Shown: positions 43,985 to 55,527 of the stretch, piece by piece | How the letters are laid out: every line of letters starts with the position of its first letter | How positions within the stretch are numbered: the first letter of the stretch is position 1 | NCBI GenBank assembly: GCA_964036315.1 | Contig: OZ038480.1 | Location: 10,765,203-10,829,202, forward strand | Origin: Acanthosepion esculentum | Taxonomy: Eukaryota; Mollusca; Cephalopoda; Sepiida; Sepiidae | Direction: 5' to 3' | DNA length: 64,000 nucleotides | Notes under the pieces: model-generated | Seen by the model: the letters and a program-made list of their open reading frames with translations, nothing else | Databases searched by the model: none | Told to the model about the DNA's origin: nothing | Translations under genes and position numbers: made by a program

Positions 43985-44179
43985 ACTTGTCTAACAAGGA
44001 AGATAACACTAGAAAAACAGTTTGCATAGAGTAAATATATTCACCTTTTAAGTGGAATAGTTTTATCCTTTGTTCTTTGTTTAGAGTAGGGTTTGGGGTA
44101 TCTGCTAAATTTGTTTCATTTTCTTTCAAAACCAGTAACCATTTGCATCTTACTGGCATTATCGCCTGACTTGGGATGG

Positions 44180-44182
<3 letters not shown>
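43985..44182 (-). repeat. Dispersed repeat R2 (partner 62530-62705)
   Basis: Read on the minus strand it goes ATTCCATCCCAAGTCAGGCG, ATAATGCCAGTAAGATGCAA, then CTAAACAAAGAACAAAGGAT. The plus-strand locus at 62530 has CACTCCCAAGCAAGGCAATG, ATGCCATAAAGTTGCAAGG and CTAAACAGGAAACAAAGGAT. Both are next to simple repeats. Confidence 0.8.

Positions 44183-44244
<62 letters not shown>
44183..44244. repeat. (TA)n microsatellite
   Basis: 62 bp of TA directly at the edge of repeat R2, suggesting it grew from that element's tail. Confidence 0.97.
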
Positions 44245-44247
<3 letters not shown>

Positions 44248-45000
44248 TTACAAAAGTCGCAGTAATATTGAAAAAATTTTTAATTTTATATTTATTTAGC
44301 AAATGAAATCATGTTTTTGTATGTGACAAAATATTAAGAAATTTTATTAGTAAAACTATGGAATACGATGTCCTTCAAATTTTCCCTGGTTTACAGATCA
44401 CATCTATTAAAGAGATGAAATTTAAATTGTTTTTTTTTTTTTCCATTTTTAAAAATTTTAACACATCAGAAGATAGCTATTAATGTCAAAAACTGAGCAT
44501 AAATAGTTATTAATTAAAAAAAGAGTAATTAATGTATATTATCCACAACTACATATACAAAAATGTCATTTTTGATAAATTAAAAAATAACCATAAATAT
44601 GTAAAAAATGCGTATATTATGGAAAATTCAACATTTAAACATTAAAGTATATTTTATCACATCTCCCTTATGGCTGTCGGGATCTGTTAAAATAATTTTT
44701 AATTTAATTTTCATTTTTTTAATTCTTCGTCTTTGAACTGAAGAATTTGAATGACATAAATTAGAAATAATTATGTCTAATATTTTAGGCAACAATAATT
44801 AAATAAACAAGTCTTGACACGCAATTTTAAATCATCTCCATGAGAAAGCAAATCTCATAATGGTCGGAACGTATTCAGTACCTGATGATTGCAGATTTGC
44901 ATGAAACTTTGAGTCGTGCTATCAATGTTGGATATTGTGTATATTCACCAATATATATATATATATATATATTAGACACATACACACACATATATATTGT

Positions 45001-45768
45001 GCATTTAAAGCAAATAGGGAAGTCAAAAAGTTAGATAAATGGGTGCCGCATGAATTGAACGATAATCAAAAAAATCGTTTTGAGGTGTCTTCTGCGCAAC
45101 AAAAACGACCCATTTCTCGAGCGGATTGTGACGTGTGATGAGAAGTGGATCTTCTACGACAACCGGCGACGTTCGGCACAGTGGTTGGATGCCGGAGAAG
45201 CTCCACAACACTTCCCGAAGCCGAAATTGCACCAAAAAAAGGTTATGGTGACTGTTTGGTGGTCTGCGGCCAGTCTCATCCATCACAGCTTCTTGAATCC
45301 GGGCGAAATGATTATGGCGGAGAAGTACTGCCGACAAAATGCACCAGAAGCTCCAACGTATGCGCCTGAGATTGGTCAATATGAAGGGACCAATTCTCCT
45401 CCATGACAACGCTCGCCCGAATGTTGCTCAACTGACCCTGCAGAAGCTGAACGAATTGGGCCATGAGACTCTGCCTCATCCGCCATATTCACCGGACCTC
45501 TCACCCACCGATTATCACTTTTTCAAGCATCTGGACAACTTCCTGCGCGAAAAATGCTTCAAAAGCCGAGATGATGCCGAATCGGCCTTCAATGACTTCA
45601 TCGCTTCCAGAACTCCGGATTTCTATGCTAATGGGATAAATAAACTTGTTTCTTGTTGGCAAAAATGTGTCGATTCAAATGGTTCTTATTTCGATTAATA
45701 AAGTTTATTATGAAAGGAGTTATGATCTTTTGAAGTTGAACGTCAAAAAACATTATTTTTGCACCAAC

Positions 45769-45772
<4 letters not shown>
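45001..45772 (+). pseudogene. Mariner transposase, 5'-truncated, with intact right terminus
   Basis: Frames in order: LDKWVPHELNDNQKNRFEV; ERIVTCDEKWIFYDNRRRSA with catalytic Asp 1; LHQKKVMVTVWWSAASLIHH; GPILLHDNARPNVAQLTLQK with Asp 2; HPPYSPDLSPTDYHFFKHLD with Asp 3; then DFYANGINKLVSCWQKCVD and a stop. This is a DD34D mariner of the Hsmar1/cecropia type, judged from the protein and from the right terminus GCACCAACCTAA (45761-45772). The N-terminal DNA-binding domain and left terminus are missing and two frameshifts occur. All three catalytic Asp codons survive. Confidence 0.9.
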
Positions 45773-45816
<44 letters not shown>

Positions 45817-45928
45817 TATAGAGAGAGAGATATAGAGAGAGAGAGAGAGATATATAGAGAGAGAGAGATATATAGAGAGAGAGAGAGATATAGAGAGAGA
45901 GAGAGAGAGAGATACAGATATATATATT
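45773..45928. repeat. Composite (TA)n / (GAGAGATATA)n microsatellite
   Basis: A TA run passes into GAGAGAGATATA-type units, right at the mariner's TA target site. Confidence 0.95.
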
Positions 45929-47024
45929 TAAAAAATGGTTAGACATCTCAGTAACGTTACTACACATGTATATTTAAATCATACTGTAAATAAGTTTAGC
46001 ATTTTTCCTTTCACAAGTAAAAAATTTAATTTTCAGATGAACACAACAATTTTGTCTTAGAAAAAACAAGACCCTGATGATGACATTGTGATAATGTCGA
46101 AAGTACTCTAAATAAAATGAATATGCATCAACATGGTAATAAGACTAATGATACTAAGAAATTTGTCCATAATTACGATAGGAAGCTATTAAAAATAAGC
46201 AGTCAAAATTTGTGTAAATTATTTAATGAGACATATCTTAATGTGTGTGTGTGTGTATATATATATAATATTCCTAATGTAAATGCACTGTAAACAAGAT
46301 GGAAAGGATTATTAGTGGTGAGGAATAAATGCAAAAGTTAGTGACATTTTCATATTACATACATCTATAATCTATATATATAAAATGGCGGATGTCTGTC
46401 TGTGTGTCTGTCTTTTCACTCAAGATCCATACAACCGATTTTGACCAAACTTGGCAAATACATTGTACAATGTAAGAGATAGGTTCTTAGTGTAAAAAAA
46501 TTGATCAAAATTCAACTTCATCTGATTTTGTTCAAACTCTGTATGTGGGTTACTTACATTATGACAAACTCAACAATACATCATTTTTATTTCTACACCA
46601 CTGCGTTTAGCGAAAAATGAAAAATCGATTTCAACACAAATTTTAAGCTAAAAACTCCCTCAATTTTCATGCAATCTAATACAAACTTCACTCAATTGTA
46701 GCCAACAATAAGTTGATTGTTTAACGATCATTTAACTTGATAATTGAGTCCACCCATATAGTGAAAACCCCATGTAAATAGCGAAAAATGGCGATTATTT
46801 TTTTATACTGGTTTCTTATTTTTTCATTGATCTTTCAACCAATTTTTATCAAACTTAACAGTTGCTTTATAAATGTATCCACTTTTACATCCCTGGTAGC
46901 ACACTGACAAACTGAATTTCAAAAACTCCAAAATAATTGTGGTCTGAAGTGTTACCTGTTTTACCCCTTCATGTCCTGTTATATCAGTATCTGCACTAAT
47001 TCAAAATGTCTTTTAAGGAATGTA

Positions 47025-48314
47025 TCAGGTCATCCCATAAGTTCTGTCTGAATTTTAAATAAAGAAAACAAGTGACCAAATGTTGCATTTAATTACAGAT
47101 TCAATCAACAATGTATTTTCCCTGATTATCTATGACTTCCTTCCATCTATTAACAAGCTTACTAATTCCATTACTGTAAAATTCTTTTCGCTTTGATTCG
47201 AAGAACTCACAAATGTCAGTTTTAACCTCTTCCTGTGTTACAAAAGCTGTTTCTTCCAAATGATTCTGTAAGCTACGAAACAAATGGTGGTCTGAAGGAG
47301 CAAGGTCAGGAGAATAAGGTGGATGAAGAATTTTCTCCCAACCAAGTTCTTTGATCTTTTGTGATGTGATTCTTGCTGTGTGTGGTCACGCATTGTCCTG
47401 ATGAAACATCACCCGTTTTCGATTCACTAGAGCAGGTCTTTTTTCCCTCAAAAGCTTGGTTCAAACGCTCTAATTGCTGACAGTATATTTGAGCATTAAT
47501 TGTTGCATTAGGTGGTAAGAATTCAAAGTGGATTATTCCTTGGCAATCCCACCAAATTGAAAGAAGAACCTTTTGCCCATGAAGTTCCCTTCGCAGCTGT
47601 GGCTGGAGTCCTTCCCCTTTACCAAGCCACTGTCTACGATGCTTAACATTTCGATAAAAGATTCATTTTTCGTCGCCAGACACAAGTCTATCCAAAAAAG
47701 GTGAAACAAGTTGGCGAGAATGGCAAGAAGAGCAGATATCAACTCAGGATCTGAGGTTGTTTTCAGACAATTCATGAGGCACCCATTTTCCAAGTTTAGG
47801 AACTTTTCCAAGTTGTTGAAGATGACGATGAACAGTTGTATGGTTTGAACTGAGAACCACTGCCAATTCCTCAACTGATAAAGCAGGATTTTCTTCAAGG
47901 GCTGCTTCAAGAAGCTTTTCATCAAACTCAGCTGGACGTCCGGTTCGATCTTCATCTTCAAGGGTGAAATCTCCACCTCTGAATTTTGCAAACCATCTTC
48001 TGCAAGTTCTTTCATTCACACATTCCTCTCCATAAACTGAGTGAATGTTTCTAGCCGCTTCTGCTACTGAGTTTCCTTTCTTGAACTCATAAAGCATTAT
48101 GTGCCTCAAATGATTCTTGGGTACTTCCATGTTAGCAGGGTTTTAATCAAACAAAATTTAATTTTATTGTTCTCTGAAATAAAATTTGATCAGTTTAAAT
48201 GCATCTAAACATAAAAATCATGTTCAGCTCCATTAGACATTATAAAATACTCTTTAAATTTCATTCATTTTAACAAAAAGTTAAAATTTGGACAGAACTT
48301 ATGGGATGACCTAA
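47025..48314 (-). mobile_element. Full-length mariner with both termini and TA duplication
   Basis: The terminal repeats TCAGGTCATCCCATAAGTTC / TTAGGTCATCCCATAAGTTC (read inward, continuing TGTC) differ at the second base only. They are flanked by TA at 47023-47024 and 48315-48316. Length 1,290 bp is normal for a mariner. The terminal similarity indicates a fairly recent insertion compared with its surroundings. Confidence 0.95.
47101..48130 (-). pseudogene. Mariner DD34D transposase with stops
   Basis: Starts at 48130 with MEVPKNHLRHIMLYEFKKGN. The helix-turn-helix half reads VAEAARNIHSVYGE and RTCRRWFAKFRGGDF; the second half has NHTTVHRHLQQLGK and WVPHEL. Catalytic motifs: SGDEK-stop-IFYRN (Asp 1, with TGA replacing the usual TGG), FHQDNA-stop-PHTARI (Asp 2, TGA for CGA), HPPYSP and a third Asp before the C-terminus FRSLQNHLEETAF. 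A third TGA follows ENNLRS, and one frameshift lies before Asp 2. Two changes are at CpG or Trp codons, typical of neutral decay. Confidence 0.92.
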
Positions 48315-48733
48315 TACTTTAAAGTAATTGAAGATAAACTCTGTTACATCTAAATATGATACTGTTTTTGCTCCATTCTGATTGAACACTTTTTCTGATT
48401 GACCAGCTGCGTAAACCTGCTAGTATCCAATAAAACTTAAATTCACCTCAATAAGTTTTTGTTTTTCTTATAAGCAAAATGAAGCAGGAAAATAATGTTG
48501 ATTACATCTGTAGTGCATGAAAAGGAAAGGTGTCAATGTGTGGATGTGTGCATAATTGTTTCTCTTGCACATTGTTTCTTGTACAAGGAAGAAATAAAAA
48601 CACACCTGTAGAGATCTTTTGATGTTTCAAGTAGTTTTCATGTTTCAGGATGTAAAATGTTTTATTACAATTTCAGATGAGTATTATTATTTTGAGAGTT
48701 TAATTTTAATTTTTTTTTTTTTTCATACTCCAG

Positions 48734-48780
48734 GGCATGTTAAAGTTGTGCAAGCCATGTATTCCTACACAGCAAAAAAA
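48734..48780 (+). CDS. OSTF1: OSTF1 exon 2 (start of SH3 domain)
   Basis: Acceptor TTTCATACTCCAG and donor AAAAAA|GTAAGT. It completes Gly19 and encodes HVKVVQAMYSYTAKK. The A-M-Y-S-Y segment corresponds to the ALYDY-type first strand and ligand-binding tyrosines of SH3 domains. Poly-T runs flank the exon on both sides (48712-48723 and 48806-48834). Confidence 0.95.
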
Positions 48781-48802
48781 GTAAGTAATTTAATATTGGA
48801 AT

Positions 48803-48834
<32 letters not shown>

Positions 48835-50340
48835 CTGAAAATTGTTGTCAAATAATGATTTTATTGTTGATCTGATTATTGTCAAATAAAAGAATTTTAG
48901 TCTCTCTGTGTTGCATTTGTTGTTGCTGAAATTACTTAAGGTTAATATTTACATTCTTAGCATTTTATCATCTTTTTCTGGTTAAATGTATTTGTTGTAG
49001 CATACCTATGGACGATAATGGGTATGCCCCAATCACATAAATAGTGTATGTTACTCTGCAGTTGGGGATTCATTGTGGAATTCTCTTGATTCACTTCTAG
49101 CAGTTGACTACTTCTGTGCGCCACTGGCAAATCTTATATGTGTTGTTCTCTTCCTAAGTATTATCGTTCATTACCCACTTTTGTTTGATTATTCTCTTCA
49201 GTAACCTTTCTCAGCTTACGACAGTATTTCATAAATATCTTCATTGTGTGAAGTTCTGAACTATTATCATTTATGTGCAAATTGTCTGAATCCAATTTGT
49301 CACACTTCTTGGTGTTATCACTCCGTTTCAGTCAATGAATTTTATTCAGATCTTTTAACCATCTGGTCAAGATAGATATGATCATTCAACAAATTGTTTA
49401 TGAATAATATCCTTGTCATTGTAACTGCAGCATTCAAAAAGATTATATGGACTATTTGAAGCTGACTTACATTTTTATACTTCAGACATATACAATTATG
49501 AAACAATTGCTGTCATATCTGCCTTGGCCATCTATTAGATGGGTTGAATGCTGCAATTATGACGATGGGGAAGGTAGTCGGAATCAGCTAATTAAATGAC
49601 ATCTGGCTTGGCCATCTATTGGGTGATGACGTCTGGCTTGGCCATCTGGCATAGAATAATGATTAACATTTGTCACTTTTTCCTTTTCAATCCTGATTGT
49701 GTGCCTTGCTATGATGTTTTTTTATACTAGACTAAATGGTTCTCAAATCTTACTATTATTGTCTAAACCAATATGAATGTTTCTACTAAATAATTAGGTT
49801 ACCAATGATTAACAATATAATATTGGACTAACAAAATGCAATGGTTACTGCATTTTTTTTCCTGTTGTAAAATGAATAGAAGAAAAATAATCACTAGTTT
49901 GTCAGTTGAGTAAATAAATGCCATTCAAAATTAGCTGCCCCCTTGTTACCGATTTGGAATAGTCAAGTGGTGAGAATGACCCAGAATGTATACTCTCGGA
50001 ACTGGTGCATAGGAGACAGCTGAAAGATGACTCTGTGTAGGTATGTAAAGTTGATCACCACTGATACACTGTTCTAGGTCACCTAAGGTTAGTGTGTGTG
50101 TGTGTGTGTGTGAGTGAGAGAGCCTGACAGACACAGAGAAAGTGTTTGCGTGTGGTAAGGGTCATGTGATCTTCAAACTTGGTCTGAAGATCACATTGAA
50201 ACTCATTTCTTATCAGTAAGCCAATATATGACTAATTGACTGACAGTGTATTTTTTAAATATTCTTGTTTATGTTCTATTTTAACATTTAAACACTACTA
50301 AATTGTCTGATGTACAAATTACCGTAAATCTAACATTTAT
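48835..50340. other. OSTF1 intron 2 DNA
   Basis: It has no gene. A short repeat cluster at 49545-49660 holds three units of CT(G)CCTTGGCCATCT with spacing of about 85 and 30 bp, and a (GT)n lies at 50092-50112. Confidence 0.7.
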
Positions 50341-50377
50341 CTACATTCAGATTGCAATGTCAGTTTCTTTATTTTAG

Positions 50378-50492
50378 CCAGAAGAGCTTTCATTTGAAGA
50401 AGGTGATGTACTGTATATAACGGAGCAGAATGATTCAGGATGGTGGAAAGCCAAATGTGGTACAAAGAATGGATTAATTCCAAGTAATTATG
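50378..50492 (+). CDS. OSTF1: OSTF1 exon 3 (SH3 core)
   Basis: Acceptor TCTTTATTTTAG, donor TATG|GTAAGT. It encodes residues 35-72, PEELSFEEGDVLYITEQNDS, then GWWKAKCGTKNGLIPSNY. The acidic RT loop (EELSFEEGD), the WW pair (56-57) and the GLIPSNY end are the canonical SH3 signatures that bind proline-rich ligands. The exon is complete and undamaged, and the last base begins Val73. Confidence 0.97.
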
Positions 50493-50579
50493 GTAAGTTG
50501 GATTTTTCCATCATTTAAACAAAGAAATTATGACTTTGTGCTCGATAATTTAACTATAACTTTTCATCAGTTTTAAAAC

Positions 50580-50612
50580 ACTTTTTTTTTCTTTTTTTTT
50601 TTTTTTTTTTTT
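50580..50612. repeat. Poly-T tract
   Basis: Long T run just after exon 3. Confidence 0.9.
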
Positions 50613-50727
50613 AAGAAGAAGAAAAAAATGTTATTTTTCTTCATACTAATTCTCTTCATATTGTTCTTAAGTCAAATAGCGTTCAAGATCTGTTTCTATT
50701 TGGAATCTGTATATGTCAGAATGGGTG

Positions 50728-51310
50728 TACAGGGTGCGATGGGTAAATTGTCACCATTTTATATTTTTAATTTTGTGCATGCACATTGTTTTTGATTTTG
50801 TTGACTACACAGTATAGTAGGGTCAGTTGGGCATCGTCAGTGAGAAAAAGAGCACCATGACACAATTCACTATGTCAGAAATTTGGAAACAGCATTCTGT
50901 ACTGCTTGGCATTTGTGCCAGAAGCTCCAATAGGAACATTTCAGAATCTGAGGACAGCGCAGAGGATTTGGGAAGAGTTGGACAAGTCTAATGGTGATTT
51001 CGAAGGTATGGCAGCTCGGAGAACTCACTCTGATCATTCTGATAAAAGAACTCCCAAATTTGTTGGTGAGGGCCTCAAACTCAACACTGAGGTCCATATC
51101 AAGTGCCTTGAAGAGGTAGTGCTGCCCTGGGTCAGGAGGGTGGCTGCTGGAAGACCCTGTGTCTGAAAACATGACTCTGCACCATGCCACACAAGCAGGA
51201 GAACCAAGTCATGGCTGTGGGACAATTTCTGTGACCACACCACCCCTTACATCTGGCCACCTAACTCACTAGACTTCAACCCCAATGATTATTATGGATC
51301 ATTTACAACA
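50728..51310 (+). pseudogene. Mariner-like transposon, family M1, with left end
   Basis: The left terminus TACAGGGTGCGATGGGTAAA, then TTGTCACC, opens a degenerate N-terminus (MSEIWKQHSVLLGICARSS). After an internal deletion come GEGLKLNTEVHIKCLEEVVL, PWVRRVAAGRPC, a stop, HDSAPCHTSRRTKSWLWDNF with catalytic Asp, and TTPYIWPPNSLDFNPNDYYG with the last Asp region. It is the same family as 21420-21965. The first catalytic Asp region is not recognisable. Confidence 0.8.
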
Positions 51311-51319
51311 CTATTCAGT

Positions 51320-51690
51320 GAAAAAGATCCTGGGGTAAGCAACAAGGGCCAACTTTAGCCACCTCAAAAGCAGGTCTTCATTCTAAGAAACTCATTCTGT
51401 GCATCTGGTGGGATTGGAAAGGAATCCTGTACTATGAGCTTCTGTCAAGTAACCAGTCAATTGATTCTGAAAAGTTCTGCTTACAACTGGACAAATTAAA
51501 AGGCAGTAACTCCAGAAAAAAAAAACAGAATTGGTGAAGAGAAAAGGTGTTGTTTTCCATCAGGAAAAGACCTCGTGTTTCTTTAGTGACCTGGCAAAAA
51601 TTGTTGCAACTTGGCGGGGACGTGTTACCCAACCTGCCATATTCACCAGACATTGCTCATCCAGTCTAAAAGTCTGCATGAATCTTACAG
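51320..51690 (+). pseudogene. Second mariner fragment (SETMAR-like family)
   Basis: Plus-strand frames read LILCIWWDWKGILYYELLSS, NQSIDSEKFCLQLDKLKGSN and LVKRKGVVFHQ. After a frameshift comes RVSLVTWQKLLQLGGDVLPN, then LPYSPDIA. The DNARPH motif carrying the second catalytic Asp is eroded. It is directly downstream of the M1 copy with no recognisable own ends, so one of the two probably inserted into the other or they were joined by deletion. Confidence 0.8.
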
Positions 51691-51924
51691 ATAACCCAAT
51701 ATGTTATATATATGCATTACATACTTGTTATAGTCTTCCTAAAAATAAGTACTCGCTATAGCACAGCTTGTTTTCCATGTTGGTTCACTTGTATAGTAAT
51801 TTCTCAATGAATGTGTCTCCATATTGTAGCCTTGTACCAGATTAAGTGTTATAATGTATATTTATTATATCTCGATAATTAACCAATTTTTTTCACAGGC
51901 CAATTTAATGACAGAATAAAAAGA

Positions 51925-52558
51925 TCTAATGTTAGTTATCTTTAGTGCTCTATGATACAAAAGCAGAAATTGTAGTTGCATTAGTTGCTAGTGAGTACGG
52001 TATTCAAGCAGTGATTTTGTACAAATATGATGGTGGTAAAATGAAAGCCTTTGCTCATGCTTCATGCTTGCTTCTAGCAGCAGAGAAAAATTACAGCCAG
52101 ATAAAAAAAAGAGGCTCTAGCAATTATATTTGTTGTGAACAAATTTCACAAATTTATTCCTGGAAGAAATTTTAGGTTGCAAACAGATCACAGGCTGATA
52201 TTAACAATATTAAGAAAGGAATACCTATGCATGCAGCTAAAAGACAACAAATCTGGGGTACCATCTTATTAAACTATGATTTTACAATGGAGTATCCACC
52301 ATCTAAAAATTAAGAACTATGGATGGATTATCAAGATTAATAAAATCTTGAGATTATCAAGATTAATACCTAAAAATGTGGAAACATTTGAGAACACTGT
52401 CATTGCAGTAGTAAAAATTGAAATGGAACTAAAAAATATTTTGTGCAATGAAGTATGAGAGTTACCAGTGACCCTGGAAGAAATAAAAGAAAAAGCAGAA
52501 AATGACGTCTTTATTGCAAAAATAAAAAAGCGATTGAATGAAACAAAGAATTGTGGAT
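51925..52558 (+). pseudogene. Ty3/gypsy RNase H fragment (second gypsy family)
   Basis: Reads LYDTKAEIVVALVASEYGIQ, AVILYKYDGGKMKAFAHAS and LLLAAEKNYSQIKK. In shifted frames the tethered RNase H continues (YICCEQISQIYSW; IPMHAAKRQQIWGTILLNYD). A linker before integrase follows (RLIPKNVETFE..LEEIKEKAENDVFIAKIKKR). No LTR is nearby. It is K02A2.6/mag-like by motif order and unrelated to the element at 15.6-20.5 kb by eye. Confidence 0.75.
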
Positions 52559-52594
52559 AATTGAGTTCGCTTGTTGTTTGCGATGACTGAAATG

Positions 52595-52660
52595 GATTAA
52601 AGCGCTTGCTTTCATCCAGTCCTCTGGTCTACCAACTGAGCTGTTGCTAGTGACCTCTTA
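52595..52660 (-). repeat. tRNA-like SINE head fragment
   Basis: Minus strand reads AGCTCAGTTGGTAGACCAGA then GGACTGGATGAAAGC, close to a tRNA D-arm/anticodon region with box A. It lies immediately outside the LINE's A tail. No acceptor stem or CCA-side pairing was found, so it is not a functional tRNA gene. Confidence 0.6.
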
Positions 52661-52661
52661 T

Positions 52662-52663
<2 letters not shown>

Positions 52664-52695
<32 letters not shown>

Positions 52696-55497
52696 CTTAT
52701 CACCCCAAGCCAGACTGGAAGCCACTAGCACGCAAGGGGTTACAGAAGATTTGGAACAAGGGCAGATAGGAATGAAAGGTGAAAGGATGTGGAGAAGGGA
52801 AGTGGATAGATCAAGGCAGCTGGAGATGTTGATTGACGTTACACTTAAATAGTTGGAGATTGTATTTGTCAGGGAAACAGGAATAAGGAAGGGAGGTCCA
52901 CAGGCAAGATGTGCGAGACGTGAAGCTATTGGAGTAGAAGAGACGTCTACATCTAACCGTTTCAACGGTGAAGGGGTGGTAATGGGATGCCAGCCTCGTG
53001 GGACGTTTAAATTCATGAGGCCTAGGAACCAGCGAAAGCAGCTCCTCGGAGCAATTACCGTGAAAGTATTTGTAAAAAAGACATAGCGAGGCAACGTCGC
53101 GTCTGTGAGAGAGCGACTGCAGACAAGATGACAGATCAGGGCCAATTACATTGCATATCCGTCTCTGGATCTTATCAAGAACCCTGAGGCAAACAGCAGG
53201 GGCTCCAGACCATATATGGCAGCAATACTCCATGCAAGAGCGAATGGTTGATTTATAGATTTGGAGAATCAATTCTGGGGAGAAAAATTTCCTGGCTCGG
53301 CACAGGGAGCCAACTTTCCTTGCGGTGGATGATGCAATTGACTTGATGTATTTGTTCCATCTCAGATCAGCGGACAGCGTGAGACCGAGCAGCTGTAGAG
53401 AGGAGCTCTCGAGAAGTTGGTCTTCAGACATTCTAATGGGATGCAGGGATGGATCCTTGTGGTGGTTAATAGAGAGCAGTTTAGTTTTAGAGGCGTTAAA
53501 ATTAACCATCCATTTCTTGCACCAGTTCACAACCAATTGGAGGTCCTTTTCTATTCGAACTGCCAAGTTAATTTTGTCAGCATCACTAGATTTGTGTTTG
53601 AGGCAGGAGTAAATTGTGGTGTCATCCGCATAGATGCCGATTTGGGAATCTATGGCGTCAGGAAGGTCGTTTATGAATATGAGGAACAGAGTAGGGCCTA
53701 GGATGGAGCCTTGAGGAACACCTACATTAGTGGGATAAGAGCTGGAGATGAATCCATTGAGAACGACCTTCAATTCACGGTTTGACAGGAATGATTGTAT
53801 TAGGTCAAACAATCGACCTGTGATGCCATAACCCTGGAGCTTGCAAAGAAGGCCAGCATGCCAAACTCTATCAAACGCTTTGGAGGGCCATGGCACGAGC
53901 TTCACCGTTATTATGAATAGCTTGGTAGACAAATTCAGTGATGGCCGTAAGCACATCGGATGTAGATCGAGCAAAGCGGAAACCATACTGCTTGTCTGAG
54001 AGCAGATCATGGGATAACAGGTGATTAATCACTTCGGTGTTGATAAGGGCTTCGAAGACTTTGCCGAAGAGGGGTAGGAGACTGATAGCACGGTAATTAG
54101 AAGGGTCGGAAGGGTCACCAGAGTTCTTAAAGACAGGAACAATGGCTGAGGAATTCCAGCAGTCAGGAAAACAAGACTCCTTGAGGCAGCAGTTGTATAA
54201 TTTAGAATGGGCAGGCGCCAGTTCAGGCACACATTTCTTCAGGACAATGGCTGGTATCCCGTCACCACCAGTAGCCTTGTGGTGATCTAAGTTAGAAATA
54301 ATGCCCAATACCAACAATGGGGATATGTGCAATCCGCTCAAAAGGGCCTCAGTTCTGGGAGGGAAATCGGGCATGGGTACCCCGGAAGAGTCTAACATCG
54401 AATTGGAAGGAAACTTCCGAGCAAAGCATTCAGCCTTGTCGGCAGAGGTGGTCAGGACCTCAAACTGATTGGAATGGAGGGTTTGCTATTGTTCAGAACG
54501 CTCTTGCAGAGGCGCCAATAATCTTTGGAGCCGAATTTGCGAGATGCAATACGTTCCTTCATCCGAGCAGCAAATAGTGACTTAGCTATGTTGAGGATAC
54601 GCTTACACTCATTACGGGCAGAGGTAAATAGGCGTCTATTGCAGTCAGACATATCACTACGAAAACGGTGGAAGAAGTGGTTCCTATGGGCAATAGCGGC
54701 TGAGCAAGCAGCTGTGAACCAAGGGGAGGAGCGTGGTTTGACCTTGAATTTCCTTGAGGGGATGAAAGCGTCGATTCCAGCTTTAACCCAGGAAGAGACC
54801 TCTGAAGCACATTCTTGAATGGGGAGCTTAAATACAGCATCCCAGTGGACATCGTGGAGGAAATCACGAAACGAGTCCCAGTCAGCCCGTTGGTAGCAGA
54901 ATGAGGTTCTGGTGGTTGGAGGCTCCTTGCAGGGGGTAGGGCTAAAGGAGATACTAACAGACACTACAGCATGATCGAAGTTACCGATAGGACAGAGCTG
55001 CGTGGCACTACAAGACTCAGGGATGGAGGTAAAACACAGGTCGAGGAGTGTGGCCTTACAGGTATCCAGGGATCGAGAGATCAGAGGAAGGGATAGAGGA
55101 GTCAAGATTGGTCTCACACAGGGCCAGCATATCCGGGCACTTTGCAATGAGGAAAGATTCCACACTGCAGAAGTTGGTTCTAATGCCACGGATGTTGGAG
55201 AAGGAGATATTTATAGGTTTGGGTGATTTTTGGAGGGCTGGTTTAGGTTTATATTTATGGTTTTTGTAAGTCATGTGAATAATTGGTGTTGGAAGAAAAG
55301 AAGGCCTGAGTTAAAGGAAGCCGATGGTTATCACCCATGACTCGGGCAGAGAGAGTTTGGCACAGCCTGAATCATAATGTGGCCTCAGGGTTGCCCACCA
55401 GAGATGACTGCAGGGACACCTATCCATGCACGACATGGCACTACAGACACCCTGATATTATGCAACTGTTGATCAGAGCGGCCGCTCAAGACGCTAC
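52664..55497 (-). mobile_element. Non-LTR retrotransposon (APE-type LINE), copy 2
   Basis: Minus-strand copy of the family at 402-2680. It is longer and less damaged, with a T-run at 52664-52692 representing its A tail. The 5' end (55340-55497) matches 402-560. Together the copies show UTR, endonuclease start, RT, C-terminus and a 3' UTR ending in CTTGGGGTGATAAGCTTAA. It lies antisense in OSTF1 intron 3. Confidence 0.93.
52811..55274 (-). pseudogene. LINE ORF: truncated APE endonuclease plus reverse transcriptase
   Basis: Begins with ISFSNIRGIRTNFCSVESFL, AKCPDMLALCETNLDSSIPS (endonuclease N-terminus with the catalytic Glu). An internal deletion within the endonuclease joins PGYL-like sequence to TLLDLCFTSIP, GNFDHAVVSVSISF (its last part). 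RT follows: GGDGIPAIVLKKCVPELAPA, YRAISLLPLFGKVFEALINT, SKAFDRVWHAGLLCKL, GVPQGSILGPTLFLIFINDL, and YADDTTIYSCLKHKS with both catalytic Asp residues present. The 399-codon segment 54010-52811 covers palm, thumb and the complete C-terminus uninterrupted. A frameshift near 53875 and the deletion inactivate it. Confidence 0.92.
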
Positions 55498-55527
55498 GCT
55501 CCATATGTGGATTTTAATTATATTCCA

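Larger units (their letters stand above)
46371..48423 (+). mobile_element. Helitron-like non-autonomous element (candidate) carrying a nested mariner
   Basis: It starts TCTATATATATAAAATGGCG, then GATGTCTGTCTGTGTGTCTG, with a preceding A. It ends GTAAACCTGCTAG followed by T, fitting a Helitron-type TC...CTAG element inserted between A and T. A short CAG/CTG stem precedes the end. The head phrase (TATATAAAATGGCGGATGTC.. TACAACCGATTTTGACCAAA) is characteristic of abundant invertebrate repeats. No Rep/helicase is present. Without the nested mariner it is about 0.76 kb. Confidence 0.4.
30411..48733 (+). other. OSTF1: OSTF1 intron 1 (about 18.3 kb)
   Basis: Bounded by GTAAGT and TTTCATACTCCAG. It carries most of the window's transposable elements listed between these points. 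No alternative exon in it could be supported. Confidence 0.85.

Noticed and set aside
52595..52660. tRNA gene
   Set aside because: Only the D-arm and anticodon-arm region is recognisable. There is no acceptor-stem pairing or T-loop, so it is a SINE head or fragment.
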